Source: an uncultured Bacteroides sp. (GTDB taxonomy: Bacteria; Bacteroidota; Bacteroidia; Bacteroidales; Bacteroidaceae). Taken from it: a stretch of DNA of 40,872 nt. The stretch covers positions 1 to 40,872 of the forward strand of contig CAAFUN010000138.1 in NCBI GenBank assembly GCA_900766195.1, read 5' to 3'. Position numbers and translations under genes: made by a program. Positions 24,714-32,850 of the stretch are shown here, piece after piece. Position 1 is the stretch's first letter, and each line of letters opens with the position of its first letter. The notes under the pieces are model-generated. The model ran no database searches. It was not told the origin of the DNA and saw only the letters and a program-made list of their open reading frames with translations.

Positions 24714-25138
24714 GCGAAGCCAGAATAGACAAATGGATGTGGGCGGTACGTATTTTTAAGACGAGAACTATCGCTGCTGAAGCATGCAAGAAAGGAAGAA
24801 TCACCATTAATGGTTCTTTTGTGAAAGCATCGCGCATGATTAAGCCGGGTGATGTCATTCAAGTGCGCAAACCGCCTGTAACTTATTCCTTTAAAGTTAT
24901 TCAGCCCATTGAAAAGCGTGTTGGAGCAAAGCTTGTGGCCGACATGATGGAAAATGTAACAACACCAGAGCAGTACGAGTTATTGGAAATGAGTAAAATC
25001 AGCGGTTTTGTGGATAGAGCAAAGGGAACCGGCAGACCCACTAAAAGAGATCGCCGGAGCCTGGAAGAATTTACAGCACCTGAATTTGCAGATGATTTTG
25101 ACTTTGACTTTGATTTTGAGGATCATCCAAATAAGTAA
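24710..25138 (+). CDS. S4-domain RNA-binding protein, HslR (Hsp15) type
   Basis: The 142-residue protein has an S4 domain at its N-terminus (RIDKWMWAVRIFKTRTIAAE, CKKGRITINGSFVKASRMIKPGD), as in the ribosome-rescue protein Hsp15/HslR, which binds stalled 50S subunits carrying peptidyl-tRNA. Overlap with pth, whose product cleaves peptidyl-tRNA, supports a shared ribosome-rescue role. The tail (about 125-142) is a run of alternating Asp and Phe ending in EDHPNK. This simple-sequence acidic end is unusual, but several relatives have acidic tails. Confidence 0.9.
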   Translation: MSEARIDKWMWAVRIFKTRTIAAEACKKGRITINGSFVKASRMIKPGDVIQVRKPPVTYSFKVIQPIEKRVGAKLVADMMENVTTPEQYELLEMSKISGFVDRAKGTGRPTKRDRRSLEEFTAPEFADDFDFDFDFEDHPNK

Positions 25139-25147
25139 GAATAAGTT

Positions 25148-26134
25148 ATGAACAGAAAAGTAATTAAATGGGGATTTATAGGCTGCGGTGAAGTCACCAA
25201 ACAAAAAAGCGGACCTGCCTTTAGAAAAGTGGAAGGTTCCGAAGTCGTAGCTATTATGAGTCGTGAAATATCAAAAGCTAAAGCTTATGCCCAGGAAAGA
25301 GGTATTTCTAAGTGGTATGATGATGCTCAGGAACTGATTGACGATGAAGAAGTAAACGCCATCTATATTGCCACTCCTCCCTCCTCTCATGCTACATACG
25401 CCATCATGGCAATGAAAGCAGGCAAACCTGTTTATATTGAAAAGCCAATGGCCGAAACCTATGAAGAATGTTGTCGCATCAATCGGATCTCCAATGAGAC
25501 TGGTGTGCCATGCTTCGTAGCCTATTATCGCCGCTACCTCCCTTATTTTCAGAAAGTAAAAGAATTGATCCGTGACAAGACTATAGGGAATGTCATCAAC
25601 ATACAAATACGTTTTGCACAACCACCGCGAGATCTGGATTATAACAAAGGTAATCTTCCTTGGAGAGTGCAACCCGATATCGCAGGAGGAGGATATTTTT
25701 ACGATTTAGCGCCTCACCAAATAGACCTTTTACAAGACATGTTTGGCTGTATACTCCAAGCAAGCGGGTACAAAAGCAATCAAGGCGGGCTCTATCCGGC
25801 AGAAGATACGCTGAGCGCCTGTTTTCAGTTCGACAATGGTGTAGTAGGCAGCGGCTCATGGTGTTTTGTTGCTCATGATTCCGCCCGCGAAGATCGCATA
25901 GAAGTTATTGGTGATAAAGGAATGATATGCTTCTCAGTGTTCACTTATGAACCTATTGCGCTACATACGGAAAAAGGAAGAGAAGAGATTGTAATAGGAA
26001 ATCCGGAACATGTTCAACAACCACTTATACAGGCCGTAGTAGACCACCTATTGGGCAAATCGATATGCACTTGCAATGGAGAAAGTGCAACGCTAACCAA
26101 CTGGGTAATGGATAAGATTTTGGGCAAAATATAA
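25148..26134 (+). CDS. Gfo/Idh/MocA-family NAD(P)-dependent oxidoreductase
   Basis: The 328-residue enzyme has an N-terminal Rossmann fold with WGFIGCGEVTKQKSGPAF (nucleotide-binding glycine loop). IYIATPPSSHATYAIMAMKA follows, then the EKPMAET motif, whose Lys (K99) is the conserved catalytic/structural residue. The C-terminal alpha/beta domain includes GGGYFYDLAPHQIDLLQDMF, with the conserved His. Members oxidise sugars or inositols; the substrate is not evident. It is nine bases after the S4 gene, so it is probably co-transcribed with pth and S4. Confidence 0.92.
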   Translation: MNRKVIKWGFIGCGEVTKQKSGPAFRKVEGSEVVAIMSREISKAKAYAQERGISKWYDDAQELIDDEEVNAIYIATPPSSHATYAIMAMKAGKPVYIEKPMAETYEECCRINRISNETGVPCFVAYYRRYLPYFQKVKELIRDKTIGNVINIQIRFAQPPRDLDYNKGNLPWRVQPDIAGGGYFYDLAPHQIDLLQDMFGCILQASGYKSNQGGLYPAEDTLSACFQFDNGVVGSGSWCFVAHDSAREDRIEVIGDKGMICFSVFTYEPIALHTEKGREEIVIGNPEHVQQPLIQAVVDHLLGKSICTCNGESATLTNWVMDKILGKI

Positions 26135-26168
26135 CTGTAACAGGGAAAATAGTCCTATAATACATCCC

Positions 26169-26211
26169 AAAAAATGGGCGAAAACAGAAAGACTGTTTTC
26201 GCCCATTTTTT
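26169..26211. terminator. Bidirectional terminator after the oxidoreductase gene
   Basis: The stem AAAAAATGGGCGAAAACAG and its complement (19 bp, no mismatch) has a five-base loop and T-runs on both strands. It can serve the + strand pth-S4-oxidoreductase transcript and the convergent Skp-like gene. Confidence 0.92.
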
Positions 26212-26242
26212 ATTTGTTTCAGAAAGACACCTTGTTCGTGTT

Positions 26243-26340
26243 TCATTCGTACCTCATTCGTACCAAATTCGAAGATAAGCTAAACTTTTCTGCTGATATT
26301 TACACTTGTATAGACCGAAGAAAGTACGAAGTATGTACGA
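26243..26340. repeat. Paired 11-bp-period repeats in inverted orientation
   Basis: TCATTCGTACC occurs twice in tandem (26243-26253, 26254-26264). Sixty bases on, GTACGAAGTAT and GTACGACTATA start at 26324 and 26335, again 11 apart. The 17-base segments 26247-26263 and 26324-26340 are inverted copies matching at 14 positions. They lie between two convergent gene ends, just past the terminator. Either a folded RNA or a protein-binding site is possible. Confidence 0.55.
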
Positions 26341-26348
26341 CTATAATA

Positions 26349-26966
26349 TTACTTTTTACTTTTTGTTGCTGATCCGGGAGCATAACGGGCATTCAAGCCT
26401 TCGATAATATCATTGGTAATATTGTAAGCACTATCAGCATACAATAAATTATCAAAACCTGTATTGCTCAAAATCAAGCTGTAACCTTTTGTCTTATTAT
26501 ACTGCTTTAGAAAAGCATTAATAGAATCACGAAGTTGAAGGCTATTCTTTGCATTTTCATTTTGCAATTCGGCAGTCAGCTTATTCTGTAAAGTTTGTAA
26601 ATCCTGTTGTTTCTTCACTAAACGTGCATTTTCTTGTTCTGCGCGTTCACGACTAACAAAAGCATTATTTTGTAGCTTACGTTGAAACTCCTGAACCTCA
26701 CCTTCAAGTTCACGGCCCTTTTGATTCAATGTAGCACGTACATTTTCTTCGCGTTTCATCATTGCCTCATTCAAATCATTCCAGAAATTGTATTTGGTCA
26801 ATAAAGTATCTATCTCAACATAAGCGATTTTCATGCCTGATAGTCCTGGCTGCACACTGGCAGAAGTCTTCGATGCCTGGCTATCAGTTTTACCTGAACA
26901 TTGGGAAAACAAAACGATAAGTGCAAGAGCAGCCAAACCGTTCATGACGTAGTTTAATCTCTTCAT
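26349..26966 (-). CDS. Skp/OmpH-like lipoprotein
   Basis: The 205-residue protein has a lipoprotein signal peptide with lipobox LFSQC (lipidated C23) and a Ser/Thr-rich linker. An OmpH/Skp domain follows, with MKIAYVEIDTLLTKYNFWND, a long coiled coil (about 70-150) rich in Lys, Glu and Gln, and a final beta strand (YSLILSNTGFDNLLYAD). Skp-type proteins chaperone outer-membrane proteins in the periplasm, but lipid anchoring differs from soluble E. coli Skp. It is a single-gene unit. Confidence 0.9.
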   Translation of the reverse strand: MKRLNYVMNGLAALALIVLFSQCSGKTDSQASKTSASVQPGLSGMKIAYVEIDTLLTKYNFWNDLNEAMMKREENVRATLNQKGRELEGEVQEFQRKLQNNAFVSRERAEQENARLVKKQQDLQTLQNKLTAELQNENAKNSLQLRDSINAFLKQYNKTKGYSLILSNTGFDNLLYADSAYNITNDIIEGLNARYAPGSATKSKK

Positions 26967-27368
26967 AATTTATTAAATAAGTATCTTTTAAAAATCAATT
27001 AGTTCGTATTATCATTTAAGGCTCTATTTCTCAGAAATAATAAGAAACATTTGTTTTGCCGTATCTTTTTTCAAAATTCAAACATCTGTTCTATCCATCT
27101 TTTATTACTTCAGAAGATCGCTCAACAGAAATAGTGCATCACAAAAAGCTTTTATCCCGGATAACTCAAAAGATATTGCAACAATTAACAGAGTTATCAG
27201 TATTCTGTCGGGCATTTCCACTATTTTTGTAAGTGCAAATATAGAGCTTTGTATGCACTAACCCACTCATTTCTTCCTAAAAAAAGAGAAATGAGACTAG
27301 AACAGTCAATCAATTTAACCATATTTAGCAAAAACAATAATCAGAACAAACTTTCATAACAAAAGAAC
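26967..27368. other. Divergent intergenic region between the Skp-like gene and pepD
   Basis: No gene is seen. Two -7-like boxes lie close together and point outward: TATTTTTG on the + strand (27222-27229) and TATATTTG on the minus strand (27243-27236). Neither has a good -33 partner, and each would give a long leader (about 135 and 265 bases). The remainder is AT-rich without repeats I could find. Confidence 0.45.
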
Positions 27369-28829
27369 ATGGAAAAGAATGAACTAAAACCTACAAGTGT
27401 ATTTCATTATTTTAGTGAGATATGTAAAGTGCCTCGCCCTTCAAAAAAAGAAGAGAAGATCATCGCTTTTTTGAAAGCTTTTGGCAAAGAACACCATTTG
27501 GAGACCAGTACGGATGAAGCCGGCAATGTACTCATAAAGAAACCAGCAAGTCCGGGAATGGAAAATCGCAAAACCATTATTTTACAGTCTCATATTGATA
27601 TGGTATGCGAAAAGAACAATGATGTAGAGCACAACTTCTTAACCGACCCCATCGAAACCTTTATTGATGGAGAATGGCTACGGGCAAAGGGAACAACCCT
27701 GGGAGCTGACAATGGTATAGGAGTAGCTACGGAGTTGGCTATCTTAGCTGATGAAAAAATAAAGCACGGACCATTGGAATGCTTATTTACCGTTGATGAA
27801 GAAACTGGTTTGACGGGAGCTTTTGCTCTGAAATCCGGGTTCCTGAGTGGTGATATTCTACTGAACCTCGACTCCGAAGATGAAGGGGAAATGTTCATAG
27901 GATGCGCCGGTGGTATAGATTCTGTTGCCGAATTTTCTTATAAGGAAGTGGCTGTTCCTGCCGGATATTTCTTTTGCAAAGTGCAAGTAAAAGGATTAAA
28001 AGGTGGCCATTCGGGAGGTGATATCCATTTGGGATTAGGAAATGCCAACAAAATACTGAATAGATTCCTTAGTCAAGCCTTCAAGAAATATGATTTCTAC
28101 TTATGCGAAATAGAAGGTGGGAACTTGCGCAATGCCATAGCACGTGAAGCACATGCCGTAATAGCAGTCCCTGAAGATAAGAAGCATGAATTACGTGCTG
28201 ACCTCAACATCTTTGCAGCAGAAGTTCAAGATGAATACAAAGTGGTTGATCCCGATCTTAAATTGACAATGGAATCGGAATCTCCATGCGCAAAAGCAAT
28301 AGACAAGGATACAACAAAGCGCTTGTTACAAAGTATATATGCCACCCCACATGGAGTATTCGCGATGAGCCAAGACATTCCGGGATTGGTAGAAACGTCT
28401 ACCAATCTGGCTTCCGTAAAGATGAAACCCGGCAATATCATTCGCATTGAAACAAGTCAACGCAGTTCAACGGCTTCTTCCAAACAAGACATAGCCGATA
28501 TGGTACGCACGGTGTTTGAAATGGGTGGAGCTAAAGTTTCTTTTGGAGAGGGATACCCCGGTTGGAAACCAAATCCACATTCTGAAATACTAGAAATAGC
28601 AAAAGATTCTTATAAACGTCTTTTTGGAGTATATCCTCAGGTGAAAGCTATTCATGCCGGATTGGAGTGCGGACTTTTCCTCGACAAGTATCCTACACTT
28701 GATATGATTTCTTTCGGACCTACTCTACGTGGTGTACATTCGCCCGATGAACGTATGCACATTCCAACTGTAGATAAATTCTGGAAACATTTATTGGATA
28801 TTCTAGAAAATATACCGGAAAAGAAATAA
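27369..28829 (+). CDS. pepD: Aminoacyl-histidine dipeptidase, M20 family
   Basis: PepD is a cytoplasmic zinc dipeptidase that hydrolyses Xaa-His and other dipeptides. The 486-residue length fits. Metal ligands of the M20 family are visible: H75 in SHIDMV, the Asp of LGADNGIG, the Glu pair of VDEETGLTGA, the Asp of LDSEDEGE, and the His of GVHSPDERM near the C-terminus. GLKGGHSGGDIH marks the lid/dimerisation domain. No signal peptide is present. It is a single-gene unit with a terminator after it. Confidence 0.95.
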   Translation: MEKNELKPTSVFHYFSEICKVPRPSKKEEKIIAFLKAFGKEHHLETSTDEAGNVLIKKPASPGMENRKTIILQSHIDMVCEKNNDVEHNFLTDPIETFIDGEWLRAKGTTLGADNGIGVATELAILADEKIKHGPLECLFTVDEETGLTGAFALKSGFLSGDILLNLDSEDEGEMFIGCAGGIDSVAEFSYKEVAVPAGYFFCKVQVKGLKGGHSGGDIHLGLGNANKILNRFLSQAFKKYDFYLCEIEGGNLRNAIAREAHAVIAVPEDKKHELRADLNIFAAEVQDEYKVVDPDLKLTMESESPCAKAIDKDTTKRLLQSIYATPHGVFAMSQDIPGLVETSTNLASVKMKPGNIIRIETSQRSSTASSKQDIADMVRTVFEMGGAKVSFGEGYPGWKPNPHSEILEIAKDSYKRLFGVYPQVKAIHAGLECGLFLDKYPTLDMISFGPTLRGVHSPDERMHIPTVDKFWKHLLDILENIPEKK

Positions 28830-28841
28830 AGCCTATAACGA

Positions 28842-28887
28842 TAAGGAGCAGACATCAATAACAGTACAACTGATAGTCTGCTCCTTA
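28842..28887 (+). terminator. Hairpin terminator after pepD
   Basis: TAAGGAGCAGAC (28842-28853) pairs perfectly with GTCTGCTCCTTA (28876-28887), with an inner ATCA/TGAT stem. The following T-run is weak (TTAATAAC), so termination may be incomplete. Confidence 0.7.
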
Positions 28888-29027
28888 TTAATAACTGGGC
28901 AAGCTGTCTCTTTGTATGAAAAGTACGAATATCAGCAATTAAAATCTCTTATGGGTAATTTAAAACACCCTGCCACCACAATACGCCCATTAAAAGATAT
29001 CACCGTCAAGTAAAAAAGGATTTAAAA

Positions 29028-30071
29028 GTGAGATTCATCTATATCTGCATATTATCATCCCTGGCTCTCTCTGCATTTGGACAAGAAAAAGACACACTTA
29101 CATTTCGCGTCATGAGTTATAATGTAGAGAATCTGTTCGACTGCCGGCACGATACATTAAAAGATGATTATGAATTTCTTCCTGATGCCATCCGACATTG
29201 GAATTATACTAAATATAAAAGGAAATTGGACAATATTGCACGTACCATTATTGCCGTTGGCGGATGGAGTCCACCTGCATTAGTCGCTTTATGCGAAGTA
29301 GAGAATGATAGTGTATTGCGTGACCTCACCCAAAGATCACTTTTAAAAGAAGGTGGATATCGTTATGTTATGACCGACTCGCCTGATGAAAGAGGTATTG
29401 ATGTTGCCTTACTTTATCAACGCGGAGTATTCAAGCTCTTGTCTACTCAAAGTATACGGCTAATTCCCAATAAACGCAAGGGGTTTCGCCCAACACGGGA
29501 TATACTTCATGTATGTGGTCTATTACCGGATAAAAAATCTTTAGACGTTTTTGTATGCCATCTTCCATCGCGATCAGGAGGTGAAAAAGAATCAGAGCCC
29601 TATCGTATTATTGCCGCTAAAGTATTAAAAGATGCAGTAGACAGCATCATTCAAGTTCGTAAAGATCCGCGTATTCTGATTATGGGTGATTTTAATGATT
29701 ATCCGAATAATAAATCAATCAAACAGATTCTCGGGGCCGTTGCTCCTCCCCCAAATAGAGATATACAAGATAAACAACTCTATCATCTACTAGCAGAAAA
29801 GGCTACTAATCGGAAAGACTATGGAAGTTACAAATATCGGGGTGAATGGGGATTACTGGATCATATTATAGTATCTGGCACATTACTCAACTCTAAAAGC
29901 TCATTTTATACAAACCCTTCAAAAGCTGATGTATTTTACGCTCCATTCCTTTTAAAAGATGATGAACAAAACGGTGGGGAACAGCCTTTTCGCACTTATC
30001 TGGGTATGAAATACATAGGCGGCTATAGCGATCATTTACCCGTTTGGGCTGATTTCATACTTATCTACTAA
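29028..30071 (+). CDS. Exported endonuclease/exonuclease/phosphatase (EEP) family protein
   Basis: This 347-residue protein begins at a GTG; the signal peptide MRFIYICILSSLALSAFGQ starts there and no upstream ATG is in frame. EEP motifs are all present: VMSYNVENLFD, ALCEVEND with the metal-binding Glu, FVCHLPSRSGGEKES, MGDFNDYP, GLLDHIIVS and SDHLPVWADF with the final catalytic His. Members cleave phosphodiester or phosphomonoester bonds in nucleic acids or lipids. A secreted nuclease or phosphatase is likely, but the substrate is unknown. It is a single-gene unit. Confidence 0.9.
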   Translation: MRFIYICILSSLALSAFGQEKDTLTFRVMSYNVENLFDCRHDTLKDDYEFLPDAIRHWNYTKYKRKLDNIARTIIAVGGWSPPALVALCEVENDSVLRDLTQRSLLKEGGYRYVMTDSPDERGIDVALLYQRGVFKLLSTQSIRLIPNKRKGFRPTRDILHVCGLLPDKKSLDVFVCHLPSRSGGEKESEPYRIIAAKVLKDAVDSIIQVRKDPRILIMGDFNDYPNNKSIKQILGAVAPPPNRDIQDKQLYHLLAEKATNRKDYGSYKYRGEWGLLDHIIVSGTLLNSKSSFYTNPSKADVFYAPFLLKDDEQNGGEQPFRTYLGMKYIGGYSDHLPVWADFILIY

Positions 30072-30160
30072 ATACGTTGTAAGAGTTCTGCGAGCTTATT
30101 TCTTCACCATTTATTCGTCAACCCTATACTAGAATTTAACTATCAAATTTAAGTTCACCC

Positions 30161-30832
30161 TCACAAACAACGGATAGCGGAATAGCAAAAAAGACCCAAA
30201 AGAGTTATTCCTCCCGTCAATATAGGAGCATTGATATATTTTATACGTTCTAATCGCTTGTATTTGCTGACTTTTAAGAAGAGGTAATACATGAGATAGG
30301 CAGCCAATAAACCGATAGTTGCACCAGCTATAATATCGCCCGGATAATGGACTCCCAGATAGATTCGAGAATAACATGTTACCAAAGCCCAACCCATCAT
30401 AAACACCGTGAGCCATTGTTTGCGAAAAAGAAAGCAAATGAAAAAAGCCAGTCCAAATGTATTGGCAGCATGACAGGAAGGGAATCCATACCGCCCCCCC
30501 CTATATCCATCTACAATGTGCACCATACGAACAATTGGATTCTCCATACGGGCTGGGCGAAGGCGTTCTACAAAAGGACGTATTGCTGTAGCTCCTAACT
30601 GGTCGGCAATAGTTATAGTTAGAACCAAACCTATCAAACAAAGCAAAGTCACCCTCCAATGAAAATTACATATCATGACAAACCAAACGGTTGCATACAT
30701 AGGTATCCAAATTAACTTACCACTATAAGCACTCATAAAATAGTCCATAAAAGAACAATGCATCCGATTTATCAGAAAAAAAGCATTAGTATCGACTTTA
30801 TTTGCTTCATGTAAAACATCTAATAGGATCAT
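30161..30832 (-). CDS. PAP2-family membrane phosphatase
   Basis: The 223-residue membrane protein carries the three PAP2 phosphatase motifs: RPFVERLRP, GFPSCHAANTFG with the catalytic His, and SRIYLGVHYPGD with the nucleophilic His. Relatives dephosphorylate undecaprenyl pyrophosphate, lipid A or other lipids. Two motif positions deviate from the textbook form: Arg stands where motif 1 usually has Lys, and PSCH replaces PSGH. A run of eight G bases (30494-30501) encodes the Gly-Gly just before motif 2. It follows the alkaline-phosphatase-superfamily gene by four bases, so the two are one operon. Confidence 0.9.
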   Translation of the reverse strand: MILLDVLHEANKVDTNAFFLINRMHCSFMDYFMSAYSGKLIWIPMYATVWFVMICNFHWRVTLLCLIGLVLTITIADQLGATAIRPFVERLRPARMENPIVRMVHIVDGYRGGRYGFPSCHAANTFGLAFFICFLFRKQWLTVFMMGWALVTCYSRIYLGVHYPGDIIAGATIGLLAAYLMYYLFLKVSKYKRLERIKYINAPILTGGITLLGLFCYSAIRCL

Positions 30833-30836
30833 AATC

Positions 30837-32729
30837 TTATTTTTTTGCTATATCATCATATATTTTCTGTAAATAGGCTTTTCCACATTGTAACTCCTGC
30901 TCTTTTTTCAATCCTTTATTCACTACTACATGAGCCGATTGACAGTCATAAATAATCTGATTGTCTGAGGTAACCAAACCCAAAGCATCAGGAAAAGTAA
31001 AGAAAGCAAAATGTGGAGAAGCAGGATTCAGCATATCTTTGCTAAATGTAAACATGTAATGAGGTAAAGACAATTGAGCCAATAATGTAGCTGCAATGTC
31101 TTGTTGGGATCCATAAACAGGAATCTGTTTTGGCTGGCGAATTGCTCCGCCTATCATAATTAGAGGAATCTGATATCTTTCTACAGACAGATTGTCTATA
31201 TGTTCGGGATAGACTCCCAAATGATCAGGAACCAATATTATTACTGTATTCTTCCATTGCGGAAGTCTCCGGAAATGTTTCACAAAATCTCCTATGCAGC
31301 TATCTGTATAGGCGAAAGCATTTAGGCGATCATTGGATAAACGGCGATAAGGCACCTCAAAAGGCTCATGGCTACTTGACGTTTGCAGCACTTTAAAGAA
31401 AGGCGAACTATGCTTTGCAATAGATGCGTTCGTATAATCATTAGCCTCCGATTGTAAGTCCCTCAATAAACGCTTGAAAACGAGATGATCATGTACTCCC
31501 CATTTGCTCAACCGTTCAGATACAGGGAAATCGACATCTGACACTAATCCGTCAAAGTTTGAGCTTACTACATATGATCGCATGTTTGTAAAATCAGCAT
31601 CACCACCATAATAATAATTCGTTCGATAACCGGCTTTCTTTAAACTACCGGCTATAGAAGGAAGAGATTGAATCTTATGAGGATATTTCATCAAGCTGTT
31701 AGTAGGCTGTGCAGGATAACCACTTAAAATGGATACCAAACCCCTATCAGTACGAAAACTATTGGCATAAAAGTTAGTAAATAAAACTCCTTCTTTAGAA
31801 AGACTATCCAGATTGACAGCTATGCCTGCTTCTCCTCCCAATGTCTTCATCAGTTTAGACGAAAAGCTTTCCATTACTACCAATAAAATATTGGGGCGTT
31901 TAGTATTAAACAAAGATATATTTAAGCTGTCGGGAACCGTAGTTGTGTGATTCAAAACAGAAGGATCAAGCATTGTGTTGACAAGTTTGGTTGCCGTGAC
32001 ATCATCCATAAAACGATATTGCTTGCTAAAATCCTTCTGCTTTGCAAGTGATTCCATTAAACTGAACACTGGATTGATAGCTGCATGATTTAAACGCTGG
32101 TTCGGACTGAAATAAACTTTACCCACATTCATGGTAGACACAGTAAAGCCTCCACGAATAGGAATAAACAGCAAGCCTGTTGCCAACAGCATCACAGTTG
32201 CCACTTTAAGATAATTAAAAGGTAACTTTAACGAACGCCAAATACTTCGCTGAGTATAATAGAACAAACAGTAAAGAAGAGCAGCATAAGCCAGCATAGC
32301 TATTAGTCCTAAAAGTAAAACCCCTATGCTAACACTAGCTACGGCTTCTTTTGGAGAAGAAAAAACATAGAACAAAGGAGTTGCATCCAGCCGGAATCCC
32401 CAATATTCATACAATGCCAAGTCGACAATAAAGATTACGGAGAGCAACAGAGCAATTACGATATAATAGATATTCCAAATTCTACGTAAGACCGGGGATA
32501 GCTTAAAGGAAGAAGCTACAAAAAGAAAGCCGGGGATCGCACTCAAATAACCAGCAAGAGAAAGATCTAAAGGGAGTCCTTTCCATATAATCTGCAAGAA
32601 ATCCATAACGGATAAGCCCGGATACAAAGAGCTATAATAAAGAATGAACAAAGGCTTTTGAAGTACAAATGCAACTATAAACATTACATAAGTTTTTAAT
32701 AATCCTAAAAGTCTTTCTCGCATCGTCAT
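30837..32729 (-). CDS. Membrane sulfatase/LTA-synthase-like enzyme
   Basis: The 630-residue protein has five N-terminal transmembrane helices (within about 1-205) and an extracytoplasmic alkaline-phosphatase-superfamily domain. NILLVVMESFSS holds a metal ligand (E287), and SFRTDRGLVSILSGYP holds the expected Thr nucleophile (T327). VILVPDHLGVYP near the end of the domain holds further ligands. Family members transfer phosphoglycerol or phosphoethanolamine head groups; Bacteroidota usually lack lipoteichoic acid, so a lipid or glycan modification is more likely. The frame opens at 32753, but a -7 box lies there, so 32729 (or 32723) is preferred. It is co-transcribed with PAP2. Confidence 0.88.
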   Translation of the reverse strand: MTMRERLLGLLKTYVMFIVAFVLQKPLFILYYSSLYPGLSVMDFLQIIWKGLPLDLSLAGYLSAIPGFLFVASSFKLSPVLRRIWNIYYIVIALLLSVIFIVDLALYEYWGFRLDATPLFYVFSSPKEAVASVSIGVLLLGLIAMLAYAALLYCLFYYTQRSIWRSLKLPFNYLKVATVMLLATGLLFIPIRGGFTVSTMNVGKVYFSPNQRLNHAAINPVFSLMESLAKQKDFSKQYRFMDDVTATKLVNTMLDPSVLNHTTTVPDSLNISLFNTKRPNILLVVMESFSSKLMKTLGGEAGIAVNLDSLSKEGVLFTNFYANSFRTDRGLVSILSGYPAQPTNSLMKYPHKIQSLPSIAGSLKKAGYRTNYYYGGDADFTNMRSYVVSSNFDGLVSDVDFPVSERLSKWGVHDHLVFKRLLRDLQSEANDYTNASIAKHSSPFFKVLQTSSSHEPFEVPYRRLSNDRLNAFAYTDSCIGDFVKHFRRLPQWKNTVIILVPDHLGVYPEHIDNLSVERYQIPLIMIGGAIRQPKQIPVYGSQQDIAATLLAQLSLPHYMFTFSKDMLNPASPHFAFFTFPDALGLVTSDNQIIYDCQSAHVVVNKGLKKEQELQCGKAYLQKIYDDIAKK

Positions 32730-32750
32730 GTAAATTATAAATATGAATGC

Positions 32751-32758
32751 CAAAAATA
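32751..32758 (-). promoter_or_regulatory. -7 box of the LTA-synthase-like/PAP2 operon
   Basis: TATTTTTG on the minus strand fits TAnnTTTG. A GTTG lies 18 bases further upstream as a weak -33. The predicted start near 32745 gives a leader of about 16 bases to the ATG at 32729. Confidence 0.5.
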
Positions 32759-32850
32759 ATTTTTTTATTTCATTTTCAACTTATATTATACTTAAATACT
32801 GTAAAATAGTCAGCTTTTACAACTAAAAAAAAGATATGTTCACTACTTCT

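Noticed and set aside
25088..25126. Asp-Phe codon repeat at the end of the S4-domain gene as a slippage locus
   Set aside because: The unit is six bases and the tract is short and imperfect; unit gain or loss would keep the frame and probably have little effect.
32800..32821. 7-bp dyad TGTAAAA/TTTTACA after the ABC ATPase gene, considered as a terminator
   Set aside because: The stem has almost no GC pairs and no T-run follows on the minus strand.
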